Part shown: positions 26,090-40,065 of the stretch, one piece after another
Position numbering within the stretch: the stretch's first letter is position 1
How the letters are laid out: every line of letters starts with the position of its first letter
DNA from: Haliclystus octoradiatus
Taxonomy: Eukaryota > Cnidaria > Staurozoa > Stauromedusae > Haliclystidae
NCBI GenBank assembly: GCA_916610825.1
Contig: OU744448.1
Coordinates: forward strand, 16,615,936 to 16,679,935
DNA length: 64,000 nucleotides
Reading direction: 5' to 3'
Notes under the pieces: model-generated
Told to the model about the DNA's origin: nothing
What the model saw: only the letters and a program-made list of their open reading frames with translations
Databases searched by the model: none
Position numbers and translations under genes: made by a program

Positions 26090-29000
26090 AATTCGAATTT
26101 GACAAAAACAACTTAAAATGACCAAATACAATGCTTAATTCCCAAGAGAATTCGAATGTGACAAAAACAGCTCAAAATGACCAAAAACAATGCTTAATTC
26201 CAAAGGGAATTCGGAATTAACAAAATCAGCTCAAAATGACCGAAAACAATGCTGAATTCCTAAGGGAATTCGAATTTGACAAAAACAGCTCATAATGACC
26301 AAAAACAATGCTGAATTCCCAAGGGAATTCGAATTTAACAAAAACAGCTCAAAATGACCAAAAACAATGCTTAATTCCCAAGGGAAATTTAATTTGACAA
26401 AAACAGCTCAAAATGACCAAAAACAATGCTCAATTCTCAAGGGAATTCGAATTTAAGAAAAACAGCTCAAAATGACCAAAAACAATGCTTAATTCCCAAG
26501 GGAATTCGAATTTGACAAAAACAGCTCAAAATGACCAAAAACAATGCTTAATTCCCAAGGGAATTAGAATTTGACAAACACAGCTCAAAATGACCAAAAA
26601 CAATGCTTAATTCCAAAGGGAATTCGCAATTAACAAAAACAGCTCAAAATGACCAAAAACAATGCTTAATTCTCAAGGGAATTCGAATTTGACAAAAACA
26701 ATTCAAAATGACCAAATACATTGCTTAATTCCCAAGGGAATTCGAATTTGATAAAAACAGCTCAAAATGACCAAAAACAATGCTTAAATCCCAAGAGACT
26801 TCGAATTTGACAAAAACAGCTCATAATGACCAAAAACAATGCTTAATTCCAAAGGAAATTCGAATTTGATAAAAACAGCTCAAAATAACCAAAAACAATG
26901 CTTAATTCCCAAGGGAATTCGAATTTGACAAACACAGCTCAAAATGACCAAAAACAATGCTTAATTCCAAAGGGAATTCGGAATTAACAAAAACAGCTCA
27001 AAATGACCAAAAACAATGCTTAATTCCCAATGGAATTCGACTTTGATAAAAACAGCTCAAAATGACCAAAAACAATGCTTAATTCTCAAGGGAATTCGAA
27101 TTTGACAAAAACAATTCTAAATGACCAAATACATTGCTTAATTCCAAAGGGAAATCGGAATTAACAAAAACAGCTCAAAATGACCAAAAACATTGCTTAA
27201 GTCCTAAGGGAATTCGAATTTGACAACAACAGCTCAAAATGACCAAAAACAATGCTTAAATCCCAAGGGGGTTCCAATTTGATAAAAACAGCTCAAAATG
27301 ACCAAAAACAATGCTTAAATCCGAAGGGAATTCGAATTTGATGAAAACAACTCGAAATGACCAAAAAAAATGCTTAATTCCAAAGGGAATTTGGAATTAA
27401 CAAAAACAGTTCAAAAAGACCAAAAACAATGCTTAATTGCCAAGGAAATTCGAATTTGATAAAAACAGCTCAAAATGACCAAAAACAATGTTTGATTCCC
27501 AAGGGAATTCGAATTTGACAAAAACAACTCAAAATGTCCAAATACAATGCTTAATTCCCAAGAGAATTCGAATTTGACAAAAAAAGGTCTCAAAATGACC
27601 AAAAACAATGCTTAATTCCAAAGGGAATTCGGAATTAACAAAAACAGCTCAAAATGACCAAAAACAATGCTTAAATCCCAAGAGACTTCGAATTTGACAA
27701 AAACAGCTCATAATGACCAAAAACAATGCTCAATTCCAAAGGGAATTCGAATTTAACAAAAACAACTCAAAATGACCAAAAACAATGCTTAATTCCCAAG
27801 GGAATTCGAATTTGACAAAAACAGCTCAAAATGACCAAAACAATGCTTAATTCCAAAGGGAATTCGCAATTAACAAAAACAGCTCAAAATGACCAAAAAC
27901 AATGCTTAAATCCCAAGGGAATTCGAATTTGATAAAAACAGCTCAAAATGACCAAAAACAATGCTTAATTCCCAAGGGAAATTGAATTTGACAAAAACAG
28001 CTCAAAATGACCAAAAACAATGCTCAATTCTCAAGGGAATTCGAATTTAAGAAAAACAGCTCAAAATGACCAAAAACAATGCTTAATTCCCAAGGGAATT
28101 CGAATTTGACAAAAACAGCTCAAAATGACCAAAAACAATGCTTAATTCTCAAGGGAATTCGAATTTGACAAAAACAATTCAAAATGACCAAATACATTGC
28201 TTAATTCCAAAGGGAAATCGGAATTAACAAAAACAGCTCAAAATGACCAAAAACAATGCTTAAGTCCTAAGGGAATTCGAATTTGACAACAACAGCTCAA
28301 AATGACCAAAAACAATGCTTAAATCCCAAGGGAATTCGAATTTGATAAAAACAGCTCAAAATGACCAAAAACAATGCTGAATTCCCAAGGGAATTCGAAT
28401 TTGACAAAAACAGCTCAAAATGACCAAAAACAATGTTTAATTCCAAAGGGAATTCGCAATTAACAAAAACAGCTCAAAATGACCAAAAACAATGCTTAAT
28501 TCCAAAGGGAATTCGCAATTAACAAAAACAGCTCAAAATGACCAAAAACAATGCTTAATTCTCAAGGGAATTCGAATTTGACAAAAACAATTCAAAATGA
28601 CCGAATACATTGCTTAATTCCCAAGGGAAATCGAATTTGATAAAAACAGCTCAAAATGACCAAAAACAATGCTTAAATCCCAAAAGACTTCGAATTTGAC
28701 AAAAACAGCTCATAATGACCAAAAACAATGCTCAATTCCCAAGGGAATTCGAATTTGAAAAAAACAGCTCAAAATGACCAAATACAATGCTTAATTCACA
28801 AGGGAATTCGAATTTGATAAAAACAGCTCAAAATGACAAAAAACATTGCTTAATTCCCAAGGGAAATCGAATTTGACAAAAACAACTCAAAATGACCAAA
28901 CACAATGCTTAATTCCCAAGGAAATTCGGAATTAACAAAAACAGCTCAAAGTGACCAAAAACAATGCTTAATTCCCAATGGAATTCGAATTTGATAAAAA

Positions 29001-29158
29001 CAGCTCAAAATGACCAAAAACAATGCTTAATTCTCAAGGGAATTCGAATTTGACAAAAACAATTCAAAATGACCAAATACATTGCTTAATTCCAAAGGGA
29101 AATCGGAATTAACAAAAACAGCTCAAAATGACCAAAAACAATGCTTAAGTCCTAAGGG
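26090..29158. repeat. 52-monomer tandem duplication, first copy (3069 bp)
   Basis: Repeats at 29159-32227 with a constant offset of 3069 bp. CGAATGTGAC (26153 and 29222), the BsaI monomer (27586 and 30655) and the end of the type II section all keep that spacing. I noticed only isolated differences, for example GGTTCCAATTT at about 27270 against GGTTCGAATTT. The unit spans a BsaI block plus most of a type II HOR. Confidence 0.88.
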
Positions 29159-32100
29159 AATTCGAATTTGACAAAAACAACTTAAAATGACCAAATACAA
29201 TGCTTAATTCCCAAGAGAATTCGAATGTGACAAAAACAGCTCAAAATGACCAAAAACAATGCTTAATTCCAAAGGGAATTCGGAATTAACAAAATCAGCT
29301 CAAAATGACCGAAAACAATGCTGAATTCCTAAGGGAATTCGAATTTGACAAAAACAGCTCATAATGACCAAAAACAATGCTGAATTCCCAAGGGAATTCG
29401 AATTTAACAAAAACAGCTCAAAATGACCAAAAACAATGCTTAATTCCCAAGGGAAATTTAATTTGACAAAAACAGCTCAAAATGACCAAAAACAATGCTC
29501 AATTCTCAAGGGAATTCGAATTTAAGAAAAACAGCTCAAAATGACCAAAAACAATGCTTAATTCCCAAGGGAATTCGAATTTGACAAAAACAGCTCAAAA
29601 TGACCAAAAACAATGCTTAATTCCCAAGGGAATTAGAATTTGACAAACACAGCTCAAAATGACCAAAAACAATGCTTAATTCCAAAGGGTATTCGCAATT
29701 AACAAAAACAGCTCAAAATGACCAAAAACAATGCTTAATTCTCAAGGGAATTCGAATTTGACAAAAACAATTCAAAATGACCAAATACATTGCTTAATTC
29801 CCAAGGGAATTCGAATTTGATAAAAACAGCTCAAAATGACCAAAAACAATGCTTAAATCCCAAGAGACTTCGAATTTGACAAAAACAGCTCATAATGACC
29901 AAAAACAATGCTTAATTCCAAAGGAAATTCGAATTTGATAAAAACAGCTCAAAATAACCAAAAACAATGCTTAATTCCCAAGGGAATTCGAATTTGACAA
30001 ACACAGCTCAAAATGACCAAAAACAATGCTTAATTCCAAAGGGAATTCGGAATTAACAAAAACAGCTCAAAATGACCAAAAACAATGCTTAATTCCCAAT
30101 GGAATTCGACTTTGATAAAAACAGCTCAAAATGACCAAAAACAATGCTTAATTCTCAAGGGAATTCGAATTTGACAAAAACAATTCTAAATGACCAAATA
30201 CATTGCTTAATTCCAAAGGGAAATCGGAATTAACAAAAACAGCTCAAAATGACCAAAAACATTGCTTAAGTCCTAAGGGAATTCGAATTTGACAACAACA
30301 GCTCAAAATGACCAAAAACAATGCTTAAATCCCAAGGGGGTTCGAATTTGATAAAAACAGCTCAAAATGACCAAAAACAATGCTTAAATCCGAAGGGAAT
30401 TCGAATTTGATGAAAACAACTCGAAATGACCAAAAAAAATGCTTAATTCCAAAGGGAATTTGGAATTAACAAAAACAGTTCAAAAAGACCAAAAACAATG
30501 CTTAATTGCCAAGGAAATTCGAATTTGATAAAAACAGCTCAAAATGACCAAAAACAATGTTTGATTCCCAAGGGAATTCGAATTTGACAAAAACAACTCA
30601 AAATGTCCAAATACAATGCTTAATTCCCAAGAGAATTCGAATTTGACAAAAAAAGGTCTCAAAATGACCAAAAACAATGCTTAATTCCAAAGGGAATTCG
30701 GAATTAACAAAAACAGCTCAAAATGACCAAAAACAATGCTTAAATCCCAAGAGACTTCGAATTTGACAAAAACAGCTCATAATGACCAAAAACAATGCTC
30801 AATTCCAAAGGGAATTCGAATTTAACAAAAACAACTCAAAATGACCAAAAACAATGCTTAATTCCCAAGGGAATTCGAATTTGACAAAAACAGCTCAAAA
30901 TGACCAAAACAATGCTTAATTCCAAAGGGAATTCGCAATTAACAAAAACAGCTCAAAATGACCAAAAACAATGCTTAAATCCCAAGGGAATTCGAATTTG
31001 ATAAAAACAGCTCAAAATGACCAAAAACAATGCTTAATTCCCAAGGGAAATTGAATTTGACAAAAACAGCTCAAAATGACCAAAAACAATGCTCAATTCT
31101 CAAGGGAATTCGAATTTAAGAAAAACAGCTCAAAATGACCAAAAACAATGCTTAATTCCCAAGGGAATTCGAATTTGACAAAAACAGCTCAAAATGACCA
31201 AAAACAATGCTTAATTCTCAAGGGAATTCGAATTTGACAAAAACAATTCAAAATGACCAAATACATTGCTTAATTCCAAAGGGAAATCGGAATTAACAAA
31301 AACAGCTCAAAATGACCAAAAACAATGCTTAAGTCCTAAGGGAATTCGAATTTGACAACAACAGCTCAAAATGACCAAAAACAATGCTTAAATCCCAAGG
31401 GAATTCGAATTTGATAAAAACAGCTCAAAATGACCAAAAACAATGCTTAATTCCCAAGGGAATTCGAATTTGACAAAAACAGCTCAAAATGACCAAAAAC
31501 AATGTTTAATTCCAAAGGGAATTCGCAATTAACAAAAACAGCTCAAAATGACCAAAAACAATGCTTAATTCCAAAGGGAATTCGCAATTAACAAAAACAG
31601 CTCAAAATGACCAAAAACAATGCTTAATTCTCAAGGGAATTCGAATTTGACAAAAACAATTCAAAATGACCGAATACATTGCTTAATTCCCAAGGGAAAT
31701 CGAATTTGATAAAAACAGCTCAAAATGACCAAAAACAATGCTTAAATCCCAAAAGACTTCGAATTTGACAAAAACAGCTCATAATGACCAAAAACAATGC
31801 TCAATTCCCAAGGGAATTCGAATTTGAAAAAAACAGCTCAAAATGACCAAATACAATGCTTAATTCACAAGGGAATTCGAATTTGATAAAAACAGCTCAA
31901 AATGACAAAAAACATTGCTTAATTCCCAAGGGAAATCGAATTTGACAAAAACAACTCAAAATGACCAAACACAATGCTTAATTCCCAAGGAAATTCGGAA
32001 TTAACAAAAACAGCTCAAAGTGACCAAAAACAATGCTTAATTCCCAATGGAATTCGAATTTGATAAAAACAGCTCAAAATGACCAAAAACAATGCTTAAT

Positions 32101-32227
32101 TCTCAAGGGAATTCGAATTTGACAAAAACAATTCAAAATGACCAAATACATTGCTTAATTCCAAAGGGAAATCGGAATTAACAAAAACAGCTCAAAATGA
32201 CCAAAAACAATGCTTAAGTCCTAAGGG
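29159..32227. repeat. 52-monomer tandem duplication, second copy (3069 bp)
   Basis: Near-identical to 26090-29158. Private changes include GGTATTCGC at about 29690. The junction at about 29158 falls in the shared word AAGGGAATTCGAATTTGACA, as expected for exchange between two out-of-register monomers. Confidence 0.88.
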
Positions 32228-34440
32228 AATTCGAATTTGACAACAACAGCTCAAAATGACCAAAAACAATGCTTAAATCCCAAGGGGGTTCGAATTTGAT
32301 AAAAACAGCTCAAAATGACCAAAAACAATGCTTAAATCCGAAGGGAATTCGAATTTGATGAAAACAACTCGAAATGACCAAAAAAAATGCTTAATTCCAA
32401 AGGGAATTTGGAATTAACAAAAACAGTTCAAAAAGACCAAAAACAATGCTTAATTGCCAAGGAAATTCGAATTTGATAAAAAATGCTCAAAATGACCAAA
32501 AACAATGTTTGATTCCCAAGGGAATTCGAATTTGACAAAAACAACTCAAAATGTCCAAATACAATGCTTAATTCCCAAGAGAATTCGAATTTGACAAAAA
32601 AAGGTCTCAAAATGACCAAAAACAATGCTTAATTCCAAAGGGAATTCGGAATTAACAAAAACAGCTCAAAATGACCAAAAACAATGCTTAAATCCCAAGA
32701 GACTTCGAATTTGACAAAAACAGCTCATAATGACCAAAAACAATGCTCAATTCCAAAGGGAATTCGAATTTAACAAAAACAACTCAAAATGACCAAAAAC
32801 AATGCTTAATTCCCAAGGGAATTCGAATTTGACAAAAACAGCTCAAAATGACCAAAACAATGCTTAATTCCAAAGGGAATTCGCAATTAACAAAAACAGC
32901 TCAAAATGACCAAAAACAATGCTTAATTCTCAAGGGAATTCGAATTTGACAAAAACAATTCAAAATGACCGAATACATTGCTTAATTCCCAAGGGAATTC
33001 GAATTTGATAAAAACAGCTCAAAATGACCAAAAACAATGCTTAAATCCCAAAAGACTTCGAATTTGACAAAAACAGCTCATAATGACCAAAAACAATGCT
33101 CAATTCCCAAGGGAATTCGAATTTGAAAAAAACAGCTCAAAATGACCAAATACAATGCTTAATTCACAAGGGAATTCGAATTTGATAAAAACAGCTCAAA
33201 ATGACAAAAAACATTGCTTAATTCCCAAGGGAAATCGAATTTGACAAAAACAACTCAAAATGACCAAACACAATGCTTAATTCCCAAGGAAATTCGGAAT
33301 TAACAAAAACAGCTCAAAGTGACCAAAAACAATGCTTAATTCCCAATGGAATTCGAATTTGATAAAAACAGCTCAAAATGACAAAAAACAATGCTTAATT
33401 CTCAAGGGAATTCGAATTTGACAAAAACAATTCAAAATGACCAAATACATTGCTTAATTCCAAAGGGAAATCGGAATTAACAAAAACAGCTCAAAATGAC
33501 CAAAAACAATGCTTAAGTCCTAAGGGAATTCGAATTTGACAACAACAGCTCAAAATGACCAAAAACAATGCTTAAATCCCAAGGGAATTCGAATTTGATA
33601 AAAACAGCTCAAAATGACCAAAAACAATGCTTAATTCCCAAGGGAATTCGAATTTGACAAAAACAGCTCAAAATGACCAAAACAATGCTTAATTCCAAAG
33701 GGAATTCGCAATTAACAAAAACAGCTCAAAATGACCAAAAACAATGCTTAATTCTCAAGGGAATTCGAATTTGACAAAAACAATTCAAAATGACCGAATA
33801 CATTGCTTAATTCCCAAGGGAATTCGAATTTGATAAAAACAGCTCAAAATGACCAAAAACAATGCTTAAATCCCAAAAGACTTCGAATTTGACAAAAACA
33901 GCTCATAATGACCAAAAACAATGCTCAATTCCCAAGGGAATTCGAATTTGAAAAAAACAGCTCAAAATGACCAAATACAATGCTTAATTCACAAGGGAAT
34001 TCGAATTTGATAAAAACAGCTCAAAATGACAAAAAACATTGCTTAATTCCCAAGGGAAATCGAATTTGACAAAAACAACTCAAAATGACCAAACACAATG
34101 CTTAATTCCCAAGGAAATTCGGAATTAACAAAAACAGCTCAAAGTGACCAAAAACAATGCTTAATTCCCAATGGAATTCGAATTTGATAAAAACAGCTCA
34201 AAATGACCAAAAACAATGCTTAATTCTCAAGGGAATTCGAATTTGACAAAAACAATTCAAAATGACCAAATACATTGCTTAATTCCAAAGGGAAATCGGA
34301 ATTAACAAAAACAGCTCAAAATGACCAAAAACAATGCTTAAGTCCTAAGGGAATTCGAATTTGACAACAACAGCTCAAAATGACCAAAAACAATGCTTAA
34401 ATCCCAAGGGAATTCGAATTTGATAAAAACAGCTCAAAAT
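32228..34440. repeat. Mosaic: second BsaI block and two 14-monomer repeats
   Basis: Positions 32230-32920 repeat 30282-30972 at offset 1948 (BsaI monomers at 30655 and 32603). CGCAATTAAC at 32882 and 33707 then marks two tandem copies of an 825 bp section (14 monomers minus 1 bp, from the one-A-short monomer at about 33677). A private AAAAAATGCTC variant sits at about 32480. Confidence 0.78.
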
Positions 34441-37400
34441 GACCAAAAACAATGCTTAATTCCCAAGGGAAATTGAATTTGACAAAAACAGCTCAAAATG
34501 ACCAAAAACAATGCTCAATTCTCAAGGGAATTCGAATTTAAGAAAAACAGCTCAAAATGACCAAAAACAATGCTTAATTCCCAAGGGAATTCGAATTTGA
34601 CAAAAACAGCTCAAAATGACCAAAAACAATGCTTAATTCTCAAGGGAATTCGAATTTGACAAAAACAATTCAAAATGACCAAATACATTGCTTAATTCCA
34701 AAGGGAAATCGGAATTAACAAAAACAGCTCAAAATGACCAAAAACAATGCTTAAGTCCTAAGGGAATTCGAATTTGACAACAACAGCTCAAAATGACCAA
34801 AAACAATGCTTAAATCCCAAGGGAATTCGAATTTGTTAAAAACAGCTCAAAATGACCAAAAACAATGCTTAATTCCCAAGGGAATTCGAATTTGACAAAA
34901 ACAGCTCAAAATGACCAAAAACAATGTTTAATTCCAAAGGGAATTCGCAATTAACAAAAACAGCTCAAAATGACCAAAAACAATGCTTAATTCCAAAGGG
35001 AATTCGCAATTAACAAAAACAGCTCAAAATGACCAAAAACAATGCTTAATTCTCAAGGGAATTCGAATTTGACAAAAACAATTCAAAATGACCGAATACA
35101 TTGCTTAATTCCCAAGGGAAATCGAATTTGATAAAAACAGCTCAAAATGACCAAAAACAATGCTTAAATCCCAAAAGACTTCGAATTTGACAAAAACAGC
35201 TCATAATGACCAAAAACAATGCTCAATTCTCAAGGGAATTCGAATTTGAAAAAAACAGCTCAAAATGACCAAATACAATGCTTAATTCACAAGGGAATTC
35301 GAATTTGATAAAAACAGCTCAAAATGACAAAAAACATTGCTTAATTCCCAAGGGAAATCGAATTTGACAAAAACAACTCAAAATGACCAAACACAATGCT
35401 TAATTCCCAAGGAAATTCGGAATTAACAAAAACAGCTCAAAGTGACCAAAAACAATGCTTAATTCCCAATGGAATTCGAATTTGATAAAAACAGCTCAAA
35501 ATGACCAAAAACAATGCTTAATTCTCAAGGGAATTCGAATTTGACAAAAACAATTCAAAATGACCAAATACATTGCTTAATTCCAAAGGGAAATCGGAAT
35601 TAACAAAAACAGCTCAAAATGACCAAAAACAATGCTTAAGTCCTAAGGGAATTCGAATTTGACAACAACAGCTCAAAATGACCAAAAACAATGCTTAAAT
35701 CCCAAGGGAATTTGAATTTGAAAAAAACAACTCGAAATGTACAAAAAAAAAAAGCTTAATTCCAAAGGGAATTTGTAATTAACAAAAACAGTTCAAAAAG
35801 ACCAAAAACAATGCTTAATTGCCAAGGAAATTCGAATTTGATAAAAACAGCTCAAAATGACCAAAAACAATGTTTAATTCCCAAGGGAATTCGAATTTGA
35901 CAAAAACAACTTAAAATGACCAAATACAATGCTTAATTCCCAAGAGAATTCGAATTTGACAAAAACAGCTCAAAATGACCAAAAACAATGCTTAATTCCA
36001 AAGGGAATTCGGAATTAACAAAATCAGCTCAAAATGACCGAAAACAATGCTGAATTCCTAAGGGAATTCGAATTTGACAAAAACAGCTCATAATGACCAA
36101 AAACAATGCTGAATTCCCAAGGGAATTCGAATTTAACAAAAACAGCTCAAAATGACCAAAAACAATGCTTAATTCCCAAGGGAAATTTAATTTGACAAAA
36201 ACAGCTCAAAATGACCAAAAACAATGCTCAATTCTCAAGGGAATTCGAATTTAAGAAAAACAGCTCAAAATGACCAAAAACAATGCTTAATTCCCAAGGG
36301 AATTCGAATTTGACAAAAACAGCTCAAAATGACCAAAAACAATGCTTAATTCCCAAGGGAATTCGAATTTGACAAACACAGCTCAAAATGACCAAAAACA
36401 ATGCTTAATTCCAAAGGGAATTCGCAATTAACAAAAACAGCTCAAAATGACCAAAAACAATGCTTAATTCTCAAGGGAATTCGAATTTGACAAAAACAAT
36501 TCAAAATGACCAAATACATTGCTTAATTCCCAAGGGAATTCGAATTTGATAAAAACAGCTCAAAATGACCAAAAACAATGCTTAATTCCCAAGGGAATTC
36601 GAATTTGACAAAAACAGCTCAAAATGACCAAAAACAATGCTTAATTCTCAAGGGAATTCGAATTTGACAAAAACAATTCAAAATGACCAAATACATTGCT
36701 TAATTCCAAAGGGAAATCGGAATTAACAAAAACAGCTCAAAATGACCAAAAACAATGCTTAATTCCCAAGGGAAATTGAATTTGACAAAAACAGCTCAAA
36801 ATGACCAAAAACAATGCTCAATTCTCAAGGGAATTCGAATTTAAGAAAAACAGCTCAAAATGACCAAAAACAATGCTTAATTCCCAAGGGAATTCGAATT
36901 TGACAAAAACAGCTCAAAATGACCAAAAACAATGCTTAATTCTCAAGGGAATTCGAATTTGACAAAAACAATTCAAAATGACCAAACACATTGCTTAATT
37001 CCAAAGGGAAATCGGAATTAACAAAAACAGCTCAAAATGACCAAAAACAATGCTTAAGTCCTAAGGGAATTCGAATTTGACAACAACAGCTCAAAATGAC
37101 CAAAAACAATGCTTAAATCCCAAGGGAATTCGAATTTGATAAAAACAGCTCAAAATGACCAAAAACAATGCTTAATTCCCAAGGGAATTCGAATTTGACA
37201 AAAACAGCTCAAAATGACAAAAAACAATGTTTAATTCCAAAGGGAATTCGCAATTAACAAAAACAGCTCAAAATGACCAAAAACAATGCTTAATTCCAAA
37301 GGGAATTCGCAATTAACAAAAACAGCTCAAAATGACCAAAAACAATGCTTAATTCTCAAGGGAATTCGAATTTGACAAAAACAATTCAAAATGACCGAAT

Positions 37401-40065
37401 ACATTGCTTAATTCCCAAGGGAAATCGAATTTGATAAAAACAGCTCAAAATGACCAAAAACAATGCTTAAATCCCAAAAGACTTCGAATTTGACAAAAAC
37501 AGCTCATAATGACCAAAAACAATGCTCAATTCCCAAGGGAATTCGAATTTGAAAAAAACAGCTCAAAATGACCAAATACAATGCTTAATTCACAAGGGAA
37601 TTCGAATTTGATAAAAACAGCTCAAAATGACAAAAAACATTGCTTAATTCCCAAGGGAAATCGAATTTGACAAAAACAACTCAAAATGACCAAACACAAT
37701 GCTTAATTCCCAAGGAAATTCGGAATTAACAAAAACAGCTCAAAGTGACCAAAAACAATGCTTAATTCCCAATGGAATTCGAATTTGATAAAAACAGCTC
37801 AAAATGACCAAAAACAATGCTTAATTCTCAAGGGAATTCGAATTTGACAAAAACAATTCAAAATGACCAAATACATTGCTTAATTCCAAAGGGAAATCGG
37901 AATTAACAAAAACAGCTCAAAATGACCAAAAACAATGCTTAAGTCCTAAGGGAATTCGAATTTGACAACAACAGCTCAAAATGACCAAAAACAATGCTTA
38001 AATCCCAAGGGAATTCGAATTTGATAAAAACAGCTCAAAATGACCAAAAACAATGCTTAAATCCGAAGGGAATTTGAATTTGAAAAAAACAACTCGAAAT
38101 GTACAAAAAAAAAAAGCTTAATTCCAAAGGGAATTTGTAATTAACAAAAACAGTTCAAAAAGACCAAAAACAATGCTTAATTGCCAAGGAAATTCGAATT
38201 TGATAAAAACAGCTCAAAATGACCAAAAACAATGTTTAATTCCCAAGGGAATTCGAATTTGACAAAAACAACTTAAAATGACCAAATACAATGCTTAATT
38301 CCCAAGAGAATTCGAATGTGACAAAAACAGCTCAAAATGACCAAAAACAATGCTTAATTCCAAAGGGAATTCGGAATTAACAAAATCAGCTCAAAATGAT
38401 CGAAAACAATGCTGAATTCCTAAGGGAATTCGAATTTGACAAAAACAGCTCATAATGACCAAAAACAATGCTGAATTCCCAAGGGAATTCGAATTTAACA
38501 AAAACAGCTCAAAATGACCAAAAACAATGCTTAATTCCCAAGGGAAATTTAATTTGACAAAAACAGCTCAAAATGACCAAAAACAATGCTCAATTCTCAA
38601 GGGAATTCGAATTTAAGAAAAACAGCTCAAAATGACCAAAAACAATGCTTAATTCCCAAGGGAATTCGAATTTGACAAAAATAGCTCAAAATGACCAAAA
38701 ACAATGCTTAATTCCCAAGGGAATTAGAATTTGACAAACACAGCTCAAAATGACCAAAAACAATGCTTAATTCCAAAGGGAATTCGCAATTAACAAAAAC
38801 AGCTCAAAATGACCAAAAACAATGCTTAATTCTCAAGGGAATTCGAATTTGACAAAAACAATTCAAAATGACCAAATACATTGCTTAATTCCCAAGGGAA
38901 TTCGAATTTGATAAAAACAGCTCAAAATGATCAAAAACAATGCTTAAATCCCAAGAGACTTCGAATTTGACAAAAACAGCTCATAATGACCAAAAACAAT
39001 GCTTAATTCCAAAGGAAATTCGAATTTGATAAAAACAGCTCAAAATAACCAAAAACAATGCTTAATTCCCAAGGGAATTCGAATTTGACAAACACAGCTC
39101 AAAATGACCAAAAACAATGCTTAATTCCAAAGGGAATTCGGAATTAACAAAAACAGCTCAAAATGACCAAAAACAATGCTTAATTCCCAATGGAATTCGA
39201 CTTTGATAAAAACAGCTCAAAATGACCAAAAACAATGCCTAATTCTCAAGGGAATTCGAATTTGACAAAAACAATTCTAAATGACCAAATACATTGCTTA
39301 ATTCCAAAGGGAAATCGGAATTAACAAAAACAGCTCAAAATGACCAAAAACATTGCTTAAGTCCTAAGGGAATTCGAATTTGACAACAACAGCTCAAAAT
39401 GACCAAAAACAATGCTTAAATCCCAAGGGGATTCGAATTTGATAAAAACAGCTCAAAATGACCAAAAACAATGCTTAAATCCGAAGGGAATTCAAATTTG
39501 ATGAAAACAACTCGAAATGACCAAAAAAAATGCTTAATTCCAAAGGGAATTTGGAATTAACAAAAACAGTTCAAAAAGACCAAAAACAATGCTTAATTGC
39601 CAAGGAAATTCGAATTTGATAAAAACAGCTCAAAATGACCAAAAACAATGTTTGATTCCCAAGGGAATTCGAATTTGACAAAAACAACTCAAAATGTCCA
39701 AATACAATGCTTAATTCCCAAGAGAATTCGAATTTGACAAAAAAAGGTCTCAAAATGACCAAAAACAATGCTTAATTCCAAAGGGAATTCGGAATTAACA
39801 AAAACAGCTCAAAATGACCAAAAACAATGCTTAAATCCCAAGAGACTTCGAATTTGACAAAAACAGCTCATAATGACCAAAAACAATGCTCAATTCCAAA
39901 GGGAATTCGAATTTAACAAAAACAACTCAAAATGACCAAAAACAATGCTTAATTCCCAAGGGAATTCGAATTTGACAAAAACAGCTCAAAATGACCAAAA
40001 CAATGCTTAATTCCAAAGGGAATTCGCAATTAACAAAAACAGCTCAAAATGACCAAAAACAATGC
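34441..40065. repeat. Long paralogous segment, block C
   Basis: Third copy of the type II block, at offset 29519 from block A (6214 to 35733; 8576 to 38095) and 12160 from block B. It lacks the 1418 bp duplication of A and the 354 bp insertion of B. It has its own loss of one monomer near 35710, where the offset changes from 29578 to 29519. Landmarks are the GTAC poly-A monomers at 35733 and 38095 and the BsaI monomer at 39746. Confidence 0.83.
37300..40016. repeat. 46-monomer tandem duplication, first copy (2717 bp)
   Basis: CGCAATTAAC at 37308 and 40025, the GTAC poly-A monomers at 38095 and 40812 and the BsaI monomers at 39746 and 42463 all stand 2717 bp apart. The segment therefore repeats immediately as about 40017-42733. 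Its left part overlaps block C. Confidence 0.82.

Larger units (their letters stand above)
20490..27900. repeat. Long paralogous segment, block B (repeats about 2.2-10.1 kb)
   Basis: About 125 monomers collinear with 2185-10110 at offsets of 18305, 18423, 17005 and 17359. Each change of offset is explained by one event: two monomers lost in A near 3300, the 1418 bp duplication in A, and a six-monomer insertion in B near 25 kb. Landmarks are the BsaI monomers at 21385 and 27586 and the GTAC poly-A monomers at 23219 and 25935. Identity by eye is very high, so the duplication is recent on the scale of monomer divergence. Confidence 0.83.

Noticed and set aside
27411-27608. A 65-codon open frame on the minus strand, repeated nearly unchanged at about ten places, for example 30480-30677, 45238-45435 and 57558-57755.
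   Set aside because: It lies wholly inside the satellite, over the BsaI-block monomers that lack the usual stops. Because 59 is not a multiple of 3, the frame runs through successive frames of the same repeat. Its conservation follows from HOR copying, and it has no known domain or gene structure.
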